Assembly: GCA_023846275.1 (NCBI GenBank)
Contig: JAIUJO010000300.1
Location: 167,377 to 231,376, forward strand
Length of the DNA stretch: 64,000 nt
From: Vanilla planifolia
Taxonomy: Eukaryota; Streptophyta; Magnoliopsida; Asparagales; Orchidaceae
Direction of reading: 5' to 3'
Numbering within the stretch: the first letter of the stretch is position 1; each line of letters opens with the position of its first letter. Under the pieces are notes generated by a model. The model saw only the letters and a list, made by a program, of their open reading frames with translations, was not told where the DNA came from and ran no database searches. Of this stretch, positions 11,970-23,349 are shown piece by piece. Both the position numbers and the translations under genes were made by a program.

Positions 11970-13350
11970 TAAATTTTATTAAAGCATAGGTTATTTTCTT
12001 AAACTAGCATCAAAGGGAACAAATGCATACTGATATGGCTATTTGGGCTATTCTAGGAAAAGTTTACCATTGACATTTTCATTTATTTTAAAACCAATTT
12101 TCTTGTATCCAACATAGGTAAGATTGAATTCATATAAACTTTTACAAACATTTGATAACAAATATCTTTCCCACCCATTAGAAGCCATTTGTTATCCCAT
12201 CAAAAATATCTTTTAGATATTTCTTTCATGATGTTTTTGTATGTTATTATGTTTTTTATCTTATTGAAGCTGTTGATTACAAGATATTTGAAAGGTAAAG
12301 GTCATTTCATAGAACTTATGAAGGTCTTAGTAAAATTTACATCCAATTTATGGTTTTTGCTAACATAATAAATACGTTTTTTGGTGTTTAATTCACTATC
12401 ATAACAGTTATAAATTTATGTGCAAATCTTCTTTTTGTGGTTGAAGATTCTTTCCTTCTTACTATGAAGTCGATGACATCATCAACAAATGAGAGATAAG
12501 TAGTAGGTGTACAACCTCTTGGACTTGATAAATTGTGCAATGAATACTAAAATATTAGCTCCTTATTCCATAACTTTAGGCCATAGATTGCACTATATTG
12601 AAGCAAGTGAGTAGGACACTCCTTACTTCACTCCTATTGTAGCTTTGGGGTAGCCACATGGGCTTCCATTAATAAAGATAGACTTTCTACTAAAATGAAT
12701 TTCGATTTAGATTTAATGTTATAATTCGGTACAAAATCCAAATCTCTCCAAAACATTGAGTAAAAATCCCCAAATGAGATCATCGAATTGCTCTTATTTG
12801 TTTTTTGTTGATTAAACTGTCCATTAGGAAAATAATATGTTGCTAATATTTTTTCTCCCATTAGTAAAAACAAGTTAAATTTTTTTTAATTCCATTAGAG
12901 TGTAGTTTTGTAATAAGATCATACTAACAAAGTTGTAATAATTAATAAACCTGTAATGCTTAAACATTCTTATAGTTTTTTATTTTTGAGTTATAGTATT
13001 ATATGTGCTTGCTATATTTTGAGGAATTAGGTCCCACTAAAAAACCTCTGTGTTTTGTTTTAAAGAATATTTCATGATATTGTCCCATCAATTTCTGTTG
13101 AGTGGACCAATGATTCCAACTAAGCCTATTCAACAAAAGCAGCATTCTTGTTAGTAAATTTATTGAAGAGGCTTTCCAGTACAAGTGGTTAATTGTTGAT
13201 GAGTTCTAAGGAAATGGTTGAAATTATTCAACTACTTTGGCATCTCTCTTGGCATGGCCAAGGTATATACTTTTGATTGAAATGACATTGAATTCACTAC
13301 TAATTAACAAAGGTATTTATTGCAAGATGTATTAATTGTCTTCTAACTTT
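11970..13350 (-). pseudogene. L1-type LINE remnant (reverse transcriptase)
   Basis: On the minus strand, fragments of a plant LINE-1 ORF2 reverse transcriptase appear in the right order, broken by stops and frameshifts. INGSPCG lies at about 12,672-12,652, the L1 signature just upstream of the GLRQGDPLSP region, which here reads as a degenerate copy near 12,640-12,600. Next comes LSFVDDVIDF with the catalytic FVDD at 12,489-12,478, where plant L1 elements usually have FADD. Further on is a MGGK block near 12,187-12,146, matching the 'L(S)MGGR' segment of the post-RT thumb region. An upstream EFNVI near 13,305 could be the GDFNVI motif of the endonuclease domain. That lies only about 0.8 kb from FVDD, so much of the RT N-terminus would have to be deleted. 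No 5' end, poly(A) tail or target duplication was located. It is a dead copy. Confidence 0.65.
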
Positions 13351-15575
13351 GACGATAAGATTTTCCATTGATTTCTAGTATGTTTTGTGTAGAAAATAGA
13401 AAATATATAGCCTAGTCTATGTTGACAATATTGACCTAAAGGAGTGTTTACTTTTTGTAGTTGTAGATAATATGAAGAAGTAGTTCCTAACATGACATAT
13501 ACAATATCATATTTGATTAGTTGTGCTTGCTATTATGAAACCCTTGTTTGAATGAACAAAAAATAGCCACGATGTACCCACTATTTGTTCTAGTAGATAA
13601 AGAAGTTTAGTTTTTTTTATTTTAGTATAAGTATTTATGCCCATTTGAGTTAGCCATTTTCTACAATGTCCTAAATGCTTAATTTTGGTGTGTTAATCAT
13701 TTTCATATATAAAAGAAGTTTATGTGTAGCTTTGGAGTTCATTCTGTTAGGTGGATGAGTGGTTTATTGCATTCATTGTTTTCTTTGTTGGCCTCTTTTC
13801 CATCTTATACAAATGTCATTTAATATATTTTTGATGGTTAACTCGATCGTGTTGTTAAGGAGTTTCCTTGTTGTCTTCAATGGAAACTTTGAATTCGATA
13901 TTAACGATTACCTATTGTCCTACTCAATATTTTTTCATTTATAATGCACTGCCCTTAAATATTGCGTATTTGACCTTTGAGCATGGCTTTCTTTCTTGTT
14001 ATTTGTTGTACTGTTAATTTGCTACTTGATAAAATGAAGGAATTGTTGCCTCATTGTTTAATCCTACTTTAGTGTGGAATCCTTAGACATCTATGCCTCT
14101 TCTATATGTATTACCTACTTTCTTCTTAATTCATGTGATTTTTTTGACTATTTGTTTTTGACACAAGATTTTTCCAAAGAATTACACTCTAAAATACCTA
14201 GTTACTTTCTTTAACGAATTTCCAATGTTGTTTTGCATGACCTTATGTCTAGCATTATAAACAATACAAAAGGAAGTTTTCATATTTAATTCCTACTAGG
14301 TTCCTATTTCTTTGCCCTTGTACTTTGGATATTCTTATTATGGATGTTAGTTCTTTGGCAAGGTGCACTTCCAATCATACCTTTACAACCAATATATGGC
14401 CCTAACATTCTCATTTTCTTATGAAAAGTTTCGTTGGATTCCAATGGCAATTGCAAGTAAATAAAGAATTATTTTATTGAACAAATGTAATGATAGGCAC
14501 TCAAAAGCTAGCCATAACAAAATAATAAAGGATTCAGTCCTATATTTTAAATAAAGAGTTCACTTGAATACCTATATATAAACTTAATAATACTACATAT
14601 TTTCATTATCGCTCAAAAAGCATAGTCCTCTTGTTATGAGAAAATATGAAAATAAGAGAAGTTTTCTGCGTTGATCAAAATTTATTAATTTCATCCTTAT
14701 GAAGCACAATTTTTTCTCCTTTAGAGGTAATATGAACTCATGGAACACAAATTTTAAGTAGATTAAAAACAAAGAAAATGTGTCAAGTAAAGTCTATGGA
14801 ATTGATTGTTGGTTTGCCCTACTTAAAAGCTTTATAGATGCTTTTCTTATAATAAAAAATTTGGGTTTGTTGAAAATGTTTAAAGGATCCTCATTACCAT
14901 TCTGGTGTGTGCACATTTGCAAAATACATAATTGTGTTTTCTTTCCTTTGGGATGATAGTGGGCATAGAATAGACTTTGGATCAAGCCATCTACAAATCA
15001 ACTATGCACTTGTTTATTATTAGCCCTTGTATAAATTACTTCAACATTAATAAGAGTTTTAAAGTAAGATTGTAAGAGTAAATAAGAATCTGTATTTTTA
15101 CTACTTTAATTTATTGACATTGAGATTTGAACTTTTAGAATTCACCCTAGCTCTTGTATAAGCAACAAGCTCCAATATTCAACTTTTCCTAACATCCTTT
15201 CAATTCGACTTTTTTTACTACAAGTAAAGCATGTCCAACTTTCAAAGGACAAATAGGTGAACTACAGTCACTTAAAATACACGAAAGCTTATCTCATTTT
15301 TAATTCAATGGAGAAAGAATTTTACAATCAAACAATTACTGATAATTACTCAATCCCCTTTCTAAGAACATCAAAAAGTTTTTTAAAATTGTTTTTAATA
15401 AATTTTGCAGCTTAAGTTATAGATAGAACTCTATTCATCTTATTTTTTGAATGGAATTTTAATTTAAGATTTTTATACTAAAAAAAGTCATGTAATGTTA
15501 AATGCTAAAGTTTTTTATTGTTATTAATTATTTTCTCTAAGATCTTCAAAATGGTTTTTGAAAATACATTTATTT
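13351..15575. other. AT-rich region without recognised features
   Basis: Short frames at 13,759-13,944 (+) and 14,794-14,985 (-) have no recognisable domain. Upstream parts of the LINE could extend into this stretch on the minus strand, but I cannot identify endonuclease motifs with confidence. Confidence 0.5.
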
Positions 15576-15579
15576 CAAA

Positions 15580-15912
15580 ATGTGTTATCTTTATGCCCAT
15601 GTGTGGTGGTTCATGATAAATGATATATTAATGTTTACCATTGTGCGTTGTGAAAATATGTTTAATAGGATTAGCATGCAAGATGGTTGGCCTAACTTTC
15701 ACAAAAATGCAGTAATGTGGACATTGCTTTTAACAGATTGCAATGTATTTAAGGCACATCTTCACTACTATTATTTTGAAATAATGTTCAAAGTTATACA
15801 AAATTTCGTGGCAAAACCTAGGTTAAAGCATAATGTACTCTTTTACACATCTAACAAACATTATGTACGCATGCTTTTTAAGCTTTCTATGTATCCCATG
15901 ACATTGCATTAG
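15580..15912 (+). other. Unrecognised 110-codon open frame
   Basis: This is an ATG-started frame ending at TAG 15,910-15,912. The product has a mixed composition, including a CENMFNRISMQDGWP-like stretch, no signal peptide and no family I recognise. The stop overlaps the start of the hairpin-forming sequence at 15,911. It is isolated in repeat-rich DNA, and chance is the likeliest explanation. Confidence 0.15.
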
Positions 15913-15950
15913 TTAATAAGTGCATTTTACTTATTAACTAAATGCACTTA
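15911..15950. repeat. Two overlapping inverted repeats, alternative hairpins
   Basis: AGTTAATAAGT (15,911-15,921) is perfectly complementary to ACTTATTAACT (15,929-15,939), giving an 11-bp stem with a 7-nt loop. TAAGTGCATTT (15,917-15,927) is perfectly complementary to AAATGCACTTA (15,940-15,950), giving a second 11-bp stem. The stems share bases, so only one can form at a time. There is no gene context to suggest a regulatory role. Confidence 0.8.
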
Positions 15951-16039
15951 AAATAATATGATTTAAGTTCCAAAAACCTTTAAAACGAAATAAGAATAAG
16001 GAAAGTGCTAAAATGAAGAAAGACTAATTGTGTGTTACA

Positions 16040-16640
16040 ATAATATTACCTCATAGTATGACTATTTGAGGTTATAAATCAGAGTGATGATTAGAAACTA
16101 TGGTCTAGGCACTGAAAAAGTAGTGTCAAACACATCATATGGTATGACATTTTCTACAAAACTTTATGATCACTTCCACCCCATTGTATGACCTTATTGT
16201 ATGGTTATTCATGGAGATTATGAGGGCAAATAAAATAAGGTTTGCACAATATGATGCTAGGGCATTATACTTGTGTGATCCATGTGAGTCCAAAAGAGCC
16301 AAGTTTAAAAGTAAACCTTAGAAGTTTCACACAATATGATGGAAGGGTATTTTAGAGCATAAGACTATCAAAATAAAGTGTTAAACTCCAATGACACTAT
16401 TGTACCATAAGATGGTGCTCATCAAAAAAGTATGATTGTTCCTAAAATGAGTAATTAAGATATCAAACATTTGTAAAAAGAGAAGATGAGATGTTCATCC
16501 ATTTTAGCATTAGCAAGGACATGATTAGATGTTATGTTACAATGCTACCACTATATATGTATGATCTTATTTAACAAAGAGATTATGTATTAAGTGAACT
16601 AAGAAAACTATCATAAAGTACGATTTATAAATATTATATG
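16040..16640. other. Cluster of ATATGATG-like words, possible LTR U3
   Basis: Variants of a short word recur irregularly: ACATCATATGGTATGACA (about 16,131), CATTGTATGACCTTATTGTA (about 16,183), GCACAATATGATGC (about 16,245), CACACAATATGATGG (about 16,327) and GTACCATAAGATGG (about 16,405). A TATAAATA box follows at 16,626-16,633. Plant copia LTRs often carry such dispersed palindromic words in U3, and the gag remnant starts less than 1 kb downstream. It could therefore be the remains of a 5' LTR, but I could not align it convincingly to the 3' LTR at 21.5-23.3 kb. Confidence 0.3.
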
Positions 16641-17514
16641 GCTTGATCCATTATTGGATTGATAATAAGAATGGATTGGATTGTTTGATTTAGTATATTA
16701 CTAAGTCATTTAGTTGCATCAAGCAATGCAAATGGAACTTAAAATCTTACAATGAGTAGGTAATCACATTAGGAAAAACATTTTAGGCATTCAAGGACCA
16801 TTGTGGTTGTATTAATTAAACTATTAAGCAAGCTTTTATGATAAATAAAACAAAAAAACTTGGGAAGCAATTGATGCCATCTTCTTACATTTATTGAAAT
16901 AAGTGTCTCTTAAGCGAAGTTCTTCATTATTTTCCTCCATTATTAACCATTGCAGCAATGTTAAACCAATTTTAAAATTTAGTGCAACACTTTCTTTCTT
17001 TTATATTTTACTAGTTTATTATTATCTATTTTTTTAATTTCATATTCTTTGCACCACCAAACATCATTGTTAAGCTTGTAGGCCTCATGTAATGTTCTTA
17101 TAAAGAAAGTGGATTTCGTTCTATTTTTAGTAATTCTTGTAATTGACTCATTGAGACTTTGTTATTTGTGCCTCCTTCTAGGACACCATTAGTCCCTTTA
17201 TCTATTAGCCCTATAAGGGATTTCACTTATAAATCTTCTAACAAAAAATATTAGTAGTAGAGTAAGGCCATTAGACTGGGGATCGCTGGAGATTTATGTT
17301 TTAATTGAACCAACTAAAAATGTTTGTGTGATTTATTTACATTTATTTTAATATTTTTCTTCACATAGAGGATTTGAAATGTAGTTATGATTTTTTCTAA
17401 AGATATAATTCACAACACAATTATGTGTTAAGCATTCTTATAATATATATTGGAGTGACGTTGCGACAAAGGAAAATATTCTTCAGAATGGTGAAGATGG
17501 ATTAAAAGTTAACC

Positions 17515-18120
17515 CCATTGGCTGATGGGTCTTCACATCATCCACGTGTTTTTCAAGGTGAATATTATTTGTTTTGAAAAAATGAATAAGTATTTTCCTC
17601 TAATCCGTAGACTTACTTATTTAGGTCATCATAGAATTCCCTTTTGTTTTCAATTCAAAATTGTAGATATTGTATTATTTTGGACACCCATTAGTGAATT
17701 AAAGCTTAATGAGAAATGCATATACAATTAAATGAATTTCTCAAGATATCATTGTTAAGTTGGAAGTTACTACGAGGGAATTCACAAGAAATGGACAGTA
17801 AAATTAATATGTTGTCTAATGATTATGAATTATTTTACACGTCAAGAAATGAAAAAATTAAGTTTATCCTTGCTCAATTTGTTTACATTACTATGGTGTG
17901 TCGAATTGAGATGAAGTTTTCTAATTTAGAGCATGTGTAAAAGTTTCTTCAAGCTTTATTGAAAGCATATGATCGCTTGGTAAAAGAAATAAAGGATACT
18001 AAGAAAATTTTAGCATTCTATTTTGATGAGCTATTATATGAGTTAATGAGCAATAACATGAAGTTAGTTAAAAGGAATTATGAGCAACATTTAGTAAAGA
18101 AAGGGAGAGGGAAGAAGTAG
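17515..18120 (+). pseudogene. gag: Ty1/copia gag remnant (UBN2-type)
   Basis: Read across a frameshift, the N-terminus has a GSSHHPRVF-like stretch followed by a MNKYFPLI piece, matching the RPPxFxGxNYxxWKxRMxxFI start of copia gag. Then come KINMLSNDYELF (17,792-17,827), FSNLEHV, AYDRLVKEIKDTKKI and the FDELLYELMSNNMKLVKR block. These follow, in order, the gag family's KINML..DYELF, LPxSYDxLVTAIKDTKDL and FDELLGELMTHEMELVKR segments. An in-frame TAG at 17,938-17,940 splits the second half. The zinc-knuckle and protease regions are not found. It encoded the structural capsid-like protein of the retrotransposon. Confidence 0.8.
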
Positions 18121-19617
18121 GAACACATTGCTTAAAAACTTAACTTGATCACCAGAGTTAAATGTTGAAATAGTGATGAGTTTTTTTGAATTTCCATTTG
18201 TTTTGGTGTTTACTTGAATGACAACGACTTGGAAAGCTTCTTGCTTGGAGTAGAAATCAAGAAGTTTTAGGGCTGTTTTTTCATGATGGATATGCTAGCT
18301 ATTTTGGATTGTATGAAATATGATATAAATGGTATATATTTACATTCCATTGAAATAGTAAGAGATGAACTTCCATGTGTAATAATATAAAATTTTAATA
18401 TGGAATTACTTGATTTTAAATACACGCGTGCTTCATATTTTTCTCTATAGCATAAATCTAAAATCATAAGAGCTTTTTATTTAATTTGATGTTACTGTTG
18501 TTCACTTAAATGTCACTGAGTTAGAGTTTGGCATATTACAGCTCATTGTAATAGTCGAACTATTATTAATTCTAAATTTCTAGGGCATTTTTTGGTTAAA
18601 GAAAAATAGTTTAAAATTATTTGGTTCTACACTTGCAGATAACTCCTATGAGAAGATCATTAGTATTTACATTATTAGTAACTCTTTCATCTCTACTAAG
18701 AGCTTACTTCTAAATCAAGACTTAAGGCACAATTTTGATAGAATTAGATAGTTATGGAATTCTAATGTTTTAAAAAGTGTATAATTAGAAAAGATAATAA
18801 AGCTCTTATCTTTCCTCTTTGAAAAATAATAATTATGAATTAAAATTAAATTATTTTAAGTAGACTTTATAGAATGCCACATAGGAAACCATATCATTTT
18901 TGTCCATTCACCCTTGGAGTCTCTTAAATTATTATTTAGTTAGAGTGTTATGAAATTTGAAATGTAGTGATACTAATATCTATTAACCAAACAAAATGGG
19001 CAAGTGATCAACATCTCTGTCAAACAAAAAAATCATGTCTTAACTAGAAGATCCGTTGGATACAAGACATTTATTTTATACTATTCTCCCATGTGGTATT
19101 TGAAAAGGTTGTAGATTCTTACTAACCTCATATGATTAAGTGGTTTCATTATTAATATTTTAGTACAACTTTTTGGGACATTTAGCTCCTCATGAAATAT
19201 CATAATTATCAATTCTCGTAACAATCTTTCGCTTATCACAAGTGTAAGTTCTACTTTTAGCACAGAGCATTCTTCTTTTGGGTATTACTCGTTTGGTCAC
19301 TCCCATAGACGTGGATGACGATCATATTGCTTCACTGTGACATGTTTCCAAACAATTCTTTTTTTCACTTCATCATTAACATAAAATAAGTCAACATTAT
19401 CCATATGATGAAAATATTTCTATATGCTCCTAACACAGTGTGCTCATAATATTTCATCTACACTTGCTCAACGACATTAAATAGGTATGATGGCTAATAA
19501 AATCGTGTGCAGTGAATCAATTTGTAATCTAATATATAACCAAACCATTCCCAATGGGCCATGAATCATGCTAGAATATACATGTAATGCAAACTTGTCT
19601 AATTTTCGATTGGAAAT

Positions 19618-19690
<73 letters not shown>

Positions 19691-20135
19691 GTTTGTATGT
19701 ATGTATATATATATATATATATGTGAAATAGTATATGGATTTTTTACCATGAGATCATCACTTTAGTGCATAAGATAATAGAACAAAGCTTTTGCCAATT
19801 TATTTGCTTCTAACTTAAAGCAGAATAGTGGAAGCTTTTTATTGAAATTTTATTTTTAAAATCTCTCTAATATAAGGGACCAATGTTACCTTAAACAATA
19901 TTTTACATGAAATAAATTCTTCTTTATAAGCAAAAATGTAGTCTTATTGAAATATTTGTTTTGGCGACTTCAACAAACTTTAACATTGCTTACTAAAATA
20001 ATTTGTAACAAATCTCAGAGGAAATAATACCTATAACTTAAAAATATCATGTAGTATGCCTATATTAAAAATCATTTAAATTGTGATTTCCAAGTTAAAT
20101 TTATTAATTTAGCCAATTTGAAGATATAATTGTGG
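18121..20135 (+). other. Expected protease/integrase interval, unrecognisable
   Basis: This lies between the gag and RT remnants, where a copia element should carry zinc knuckle, protease and integrase (normally well over 2 kb). I see no HHCC zinc finger, DDE motif or GAG-pre-integrase motif on either strand. The interval holds a long AT microsatellite and is shorter than expected, so deletion plus unrelated insertion is likely. Confidence 0.45.
19621..19723. repeat. AT dinucleotide microsatellite, two blocks
   Basis: A perfect AT run covers 19,621-19,686. A short GTTTGTATGTATG spacer follows, then a second run to about 19,722. It is the longest pure dinucleotide tract in the window and is likely to be length-variable and cruciform-prone. 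Confidence 0.95.
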
Positions 20136-20139
20136 AAGA

Positions 20140-20690
20140 ATTGTTTTCACCAATTGCTAAGCCTAAGGTAATTACAATGTTTTTAGCTTCAGTTTGCTAC
20201 AAGAATTACAAACTATATAAAGTAGATGTTAAAAATACTTTTTAATTTGTTATATAAATGAAGAAGTTTATGTAGGAAACCCTCCATGTTGTAAATTTTA
20301 TGAAAAATTAGATAATGTATTGAAATTATATATTTCTTTATGTGTTTAAGAAAGCACCTAGAGCATGATATGATACAATATGTAGTTTTCTAGTTTCAAA
20401 TGTATTCATAATAGGAAAAAAAGGTAACACATTATTTATTCAAATTAAAATAAAAGCTCAACTTATCTGTCAAATATATGTAGATGATATAATGCTTAGG
20501 GCTAGCAATGAAGATTTGTGCAAAGATGTCTTGGCTATAATGAAAAAAAATTGAAAAGAGTTTTGAGGGCAACTTAACATTCTTCTTAGTCCTTCAAGCA
20601 AAGCAAACTACAAATGAAATTTTCATGTCACCAACATATCATACTTTAGAATTAGTTAAAAAGATATTGTTTCATTAATGTTAAATTTTG
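20140..20690 (+). pseudogene. pol: Ty1/copia reverse transcriptase remnant
   Basis: The pieces follow the RVT_2 family in order. NYKLYKVDVKN (near 20,205-20,235) corresponds to the YQVDVKNAFLNG segment. Next is an EEVYVGNPP block near 20,265, a frame-shifted equivalent of the YGLKQAPRAWY segment near 20,350, and then QIYVDDIML with the catalytic YVDD at 20,477-20,488. NEDLCKDVLAIM follows, then a TFFLVLQAKQ piece equivalent to FFLGLQIKQ, then EIFMSPTYHTLELVKK. Several frameshifts and stops make it inactive. The catalytic aspartates are still readable. Confidence 0.88.
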
Positions 20691-20809
20691 AAACACAATT
20701 ACATATACCTTATCACATTTAGAAAAGATTAAAAATGAAAAGAAGTAGATACTTAAATTTATGGAGGCCAAAATGACTCACCTTTTTACTTTAAAATGAG
20801 TAGAATAGA

Positions 20810-21460
20810 TATAATTTATAATGTTTGTGTATGTGTTTAGTTCTAGGCTTGTCTCAAAGAATATCATTTAAATTATTTAAAGCACCTATTTTGATGTTTA
20901 TTTAGAATAAGTAAATTAGGACTTTGGTATCCAAAAGATGATTTAAATTTTTAATTAAGAGCATTCTTAGACTATAAAAACTTCTATAATTTTGAAAAAA
21001 TATATGTTTGTTTTAGTACAATTGATAGAGGTGGCTCAACTGAAATATTTCAATTTTTAAAAACTTCCATAATTTTATGGAGTAATAAGAACAAAAATGC
21101 TATTACACTTTCTACTACAGCATTAAAATATAAAGCTATAAGTATTTGAGTAGCACAGGTCTTATGGATCGAACATCAACTAGTAGATTATGATGTTACA
21201 GTCAAACAAATTCCAATTGATTTTGAAATTCCATGTATAATAAGTTTAAGTAAAAATATAACTAATCATTCTAACAAAAATATATAGATAGTATATATCA
21301 TTCTATAAGAAAATATATTAGTCATAATCATGTTTTGTTAAAATATATGTCTACTAATAATTGATTAGCTAATATTTCTAAAAGACTATTAGATTGTAAA
21401 ACATTTAAAAAAAATAAATTTAGCCTAAGATTATGAAATCTTTTTTGTGTATAACGAAAA
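20810..21460 (+). pseudogene. pol: Ty1/copia RNase H remnant
   Basis: After the RT piece come CLKEYHLNYLKHLF (for PKESHLKAVKRIFRYL), KLGLWYPK, FLDYKNF (for YSDADFAGCK, with the catalytic aspartate context lost), TSIILWSNKNKNAITLSTT (for LISWSSKKQNSVALSTTEAEY), VAQVLWIEHQL and a degenerate NHSNKNI segment for the HSRTKHIDIRYH motif. A final LIFLKDY-like piece corresponds to ADIFTKPL. The TEAEY motif reads TALKY here and several stops are present. It follows directly after RT, as in copia. Confidence 0.88.
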
Positions 21461-21469
21461 GGGAAGAGA

Positions 21470-23345
21470 GAATAATAATTAATACAAAATTAAGAGATAG
21501 AAGAATATATTAAAGGGGAACTACTAATCTAGTAATTGCAAAAATGTATTGGTAGTTTACCATTAATTTTTTTGTATAATCTCTTAATAAATAGCTCATA
21601 TTCTTACTAGTTTTACTTGAAGTTTGGTTATCATCAAAAGTGTGAGTTTTCTATTGTTTTAACTCATAGCCATGGCCCTTTGTTTGATGATAACAAACCA
21701 TATATATTTCTAATGAATTTTACTTAGCTATTTTTTATATTTTAGATAAGTAATGAGTTGGTTCATAGGTTAATTTTTGAAGAAGAGTAGTAAATATTTC
21801 ATCCCATAAAGATCCTCTTACTTGGAGTGTTGGTCCACTAAGAGATATATTATGACATTAATTTTAGTTATTTAAATTTAATTATTATAATATTAACATC
21901 GATTGAAACTAATTCATCAATGAAAAAAATCAAAATGCAATTTCCAATATTCTAGGTGATCAAATATCCCTATTCATAAGTCTTATTTGGGTTAGGGTAT
22001 GACTCCAGAACACTATTAGAATAAATTTTATTTGGGTCAATACCCTCCAAATAAAGAATTTGTTTCATAATATGTTAGTGGTAGTTTGGATGACAAGTCC
22101 TAAAAAAGCTTCGGAGTAGCAAACATCAAAATAAGACTACCTTTGTAAAGGACAAGAATTGTTATAAAGACAAAAAAAATTAAAAGATCACTATGTGGTA
22201 CTAAAATAATAAGCGTTTATGCAATGCTAGCTCCCAAATGGTGGGGCTAATGTGAGCTATCAAATCATGAATTTTCCAATCGAATAGTCATCGCATTGTT
22301 TGATCTCACAAAAGCACTAATTTCATTTGCCATCCAATAACATAACTTTGCAGTTGCATAGTTTGAACATTATTTGCCATAATGCTAAATCTGATAATCA
22401 TATCATAATTTAGATCAAAGGCCTAGATGAATTCATAATTTTAAATTGCTCTAGTTAAATCACATCCATCTAATTACATAGTTTTCAATATCGAAAAGCC
22501 CACTACGATTCCGATTATTTGGCTGTTACAAAATAATATATTGGACATTATCAAAATTTTTTGAAACATTTCATTTTAGTAATAAATATTAAATTAAAGA
22601 AAATGAACAGGAATGAAAATTGTATAACTATTTTTCTTTTTTGTTAAGTGTTCTTTGCCATTACAAAATTCTTATAAATAGGAGAATTTTTGAAAAAACT
22701 TTTATTGATGAAAATTTAACAAAAATTGCAATGAAAAGTCCTCAAGTAATGAACAATTTGCAACCATTGCTACTCATCACCTCCTTATGCTACATCATTC
22801 TTTGTCGAAAAACAATTTTCTTATTTTTCTTCTAATCATGTAAGTTCGAATTTTCTTATTTTCTAAATGATTTGAATTAAAATAATTGTCCTTTTTGGAG
22901 TATTTTCTCTAGCATATGAATTATTTTATATGAATTTTTATGGTCTCTTTGGTTTCCTCTTCTTGTCAATTCTATTTTGTATAAGGCCATGATAGCCTAT
23001 TTGTTGTTTTCATGTTGTGATTGTTTGCCTTTCCCATCTTTTGAAGAATAAATATTGTTTTTTCCTATTCCTTTTTTTATTTGTGGTGATAGTAGGCCTC
23101 ATTTTATGTCGAAATACTTAAAAATTGCTTTTGTAAACTTTAAACTTTTGAACCTTTTTATTTCATAATTTCTCAAATGTTATTATTAAAAAAAGGCTAT
23201 CATATTTTAAATAAAATTAAAATTTTCATTAAATAAATTTAAAGATTTGATAAAGCTTTTTTAAAAATACTTTTAAACTATTTCATTAAAAAATCATTGT
23301 AAAGAAGACAACTTTTTATTCCTTGCTCCGTGCCCCACCACCTCT
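21470..23345 (+). mobile_element. 3' LTR of the plus-strand copia element
   Basis: Purine-rich AAAAGGGAAGAGAGAATAAT just after RNase H is a candidate polypurine tract. A GTTTGATGATAACAAACCAT stretch near 21,672, common at the start of SIRE-type LTR regions, follows. The middle shares the style and some blocks of the LTRs at 48.66-53.14 kb read on their own sense strand: CATTACAAA followed by a TATA box, and an AGCCTATNTTGTTGNTTTCAT block near 22,990. The right end, CACCACCTCTTCCT, parallels the TTCACCTCCCCCTT end of those LTRs. The exact left boundary is uncertain. Confidence 0.6.
22673..22680 (+). promoter_or_regulatory. TATA box of the copia 3' LTR
   Basis: TATAAATA is preceded by GCCATTACAAAATTCT and followed by GGAG. 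The same arrangement (CCATTA, about 8-9 bp, then CTATAAATA) occurs in both LTRs of the minus-strand element, which supports this as the RNA polymerase II start region rather than chance AT-richness. Confidence 0.6.
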
Positions 23346-23349
23346 TCCT

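Larger units (their letters stand above)
16980..23345 (+). mobile_element. Decayed Ty1/copia element, SIRE-like
   Basis: The modules are in the expected sense order: a leader-like stretch (about 17,040-17,400), gag (about 17,515-18,120), a badly degraded interval, reverse transcriptase (about 20,140-20,690), RNase H (about 20,810-21,460) and a 3' LTR reaching the satellite at about 23,345. RT and RNase H follow the copia order, with integrase expected upstream of RT but not recognisable. All modules carry stops and frameshifts. The right end abuts the 410-bp satellite in mid-monomer, which fits insertion into or at the edge of that array. No primer-binding site or target duplication is identifiable. 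Confidence 0.75.

Noticed and set aside
17716-17940. Independent small gene on the plus strand
   Set aside because: It is the middle of a copia gag. The homology continues past its stop codon to about 18,120 and upstream in another frame.
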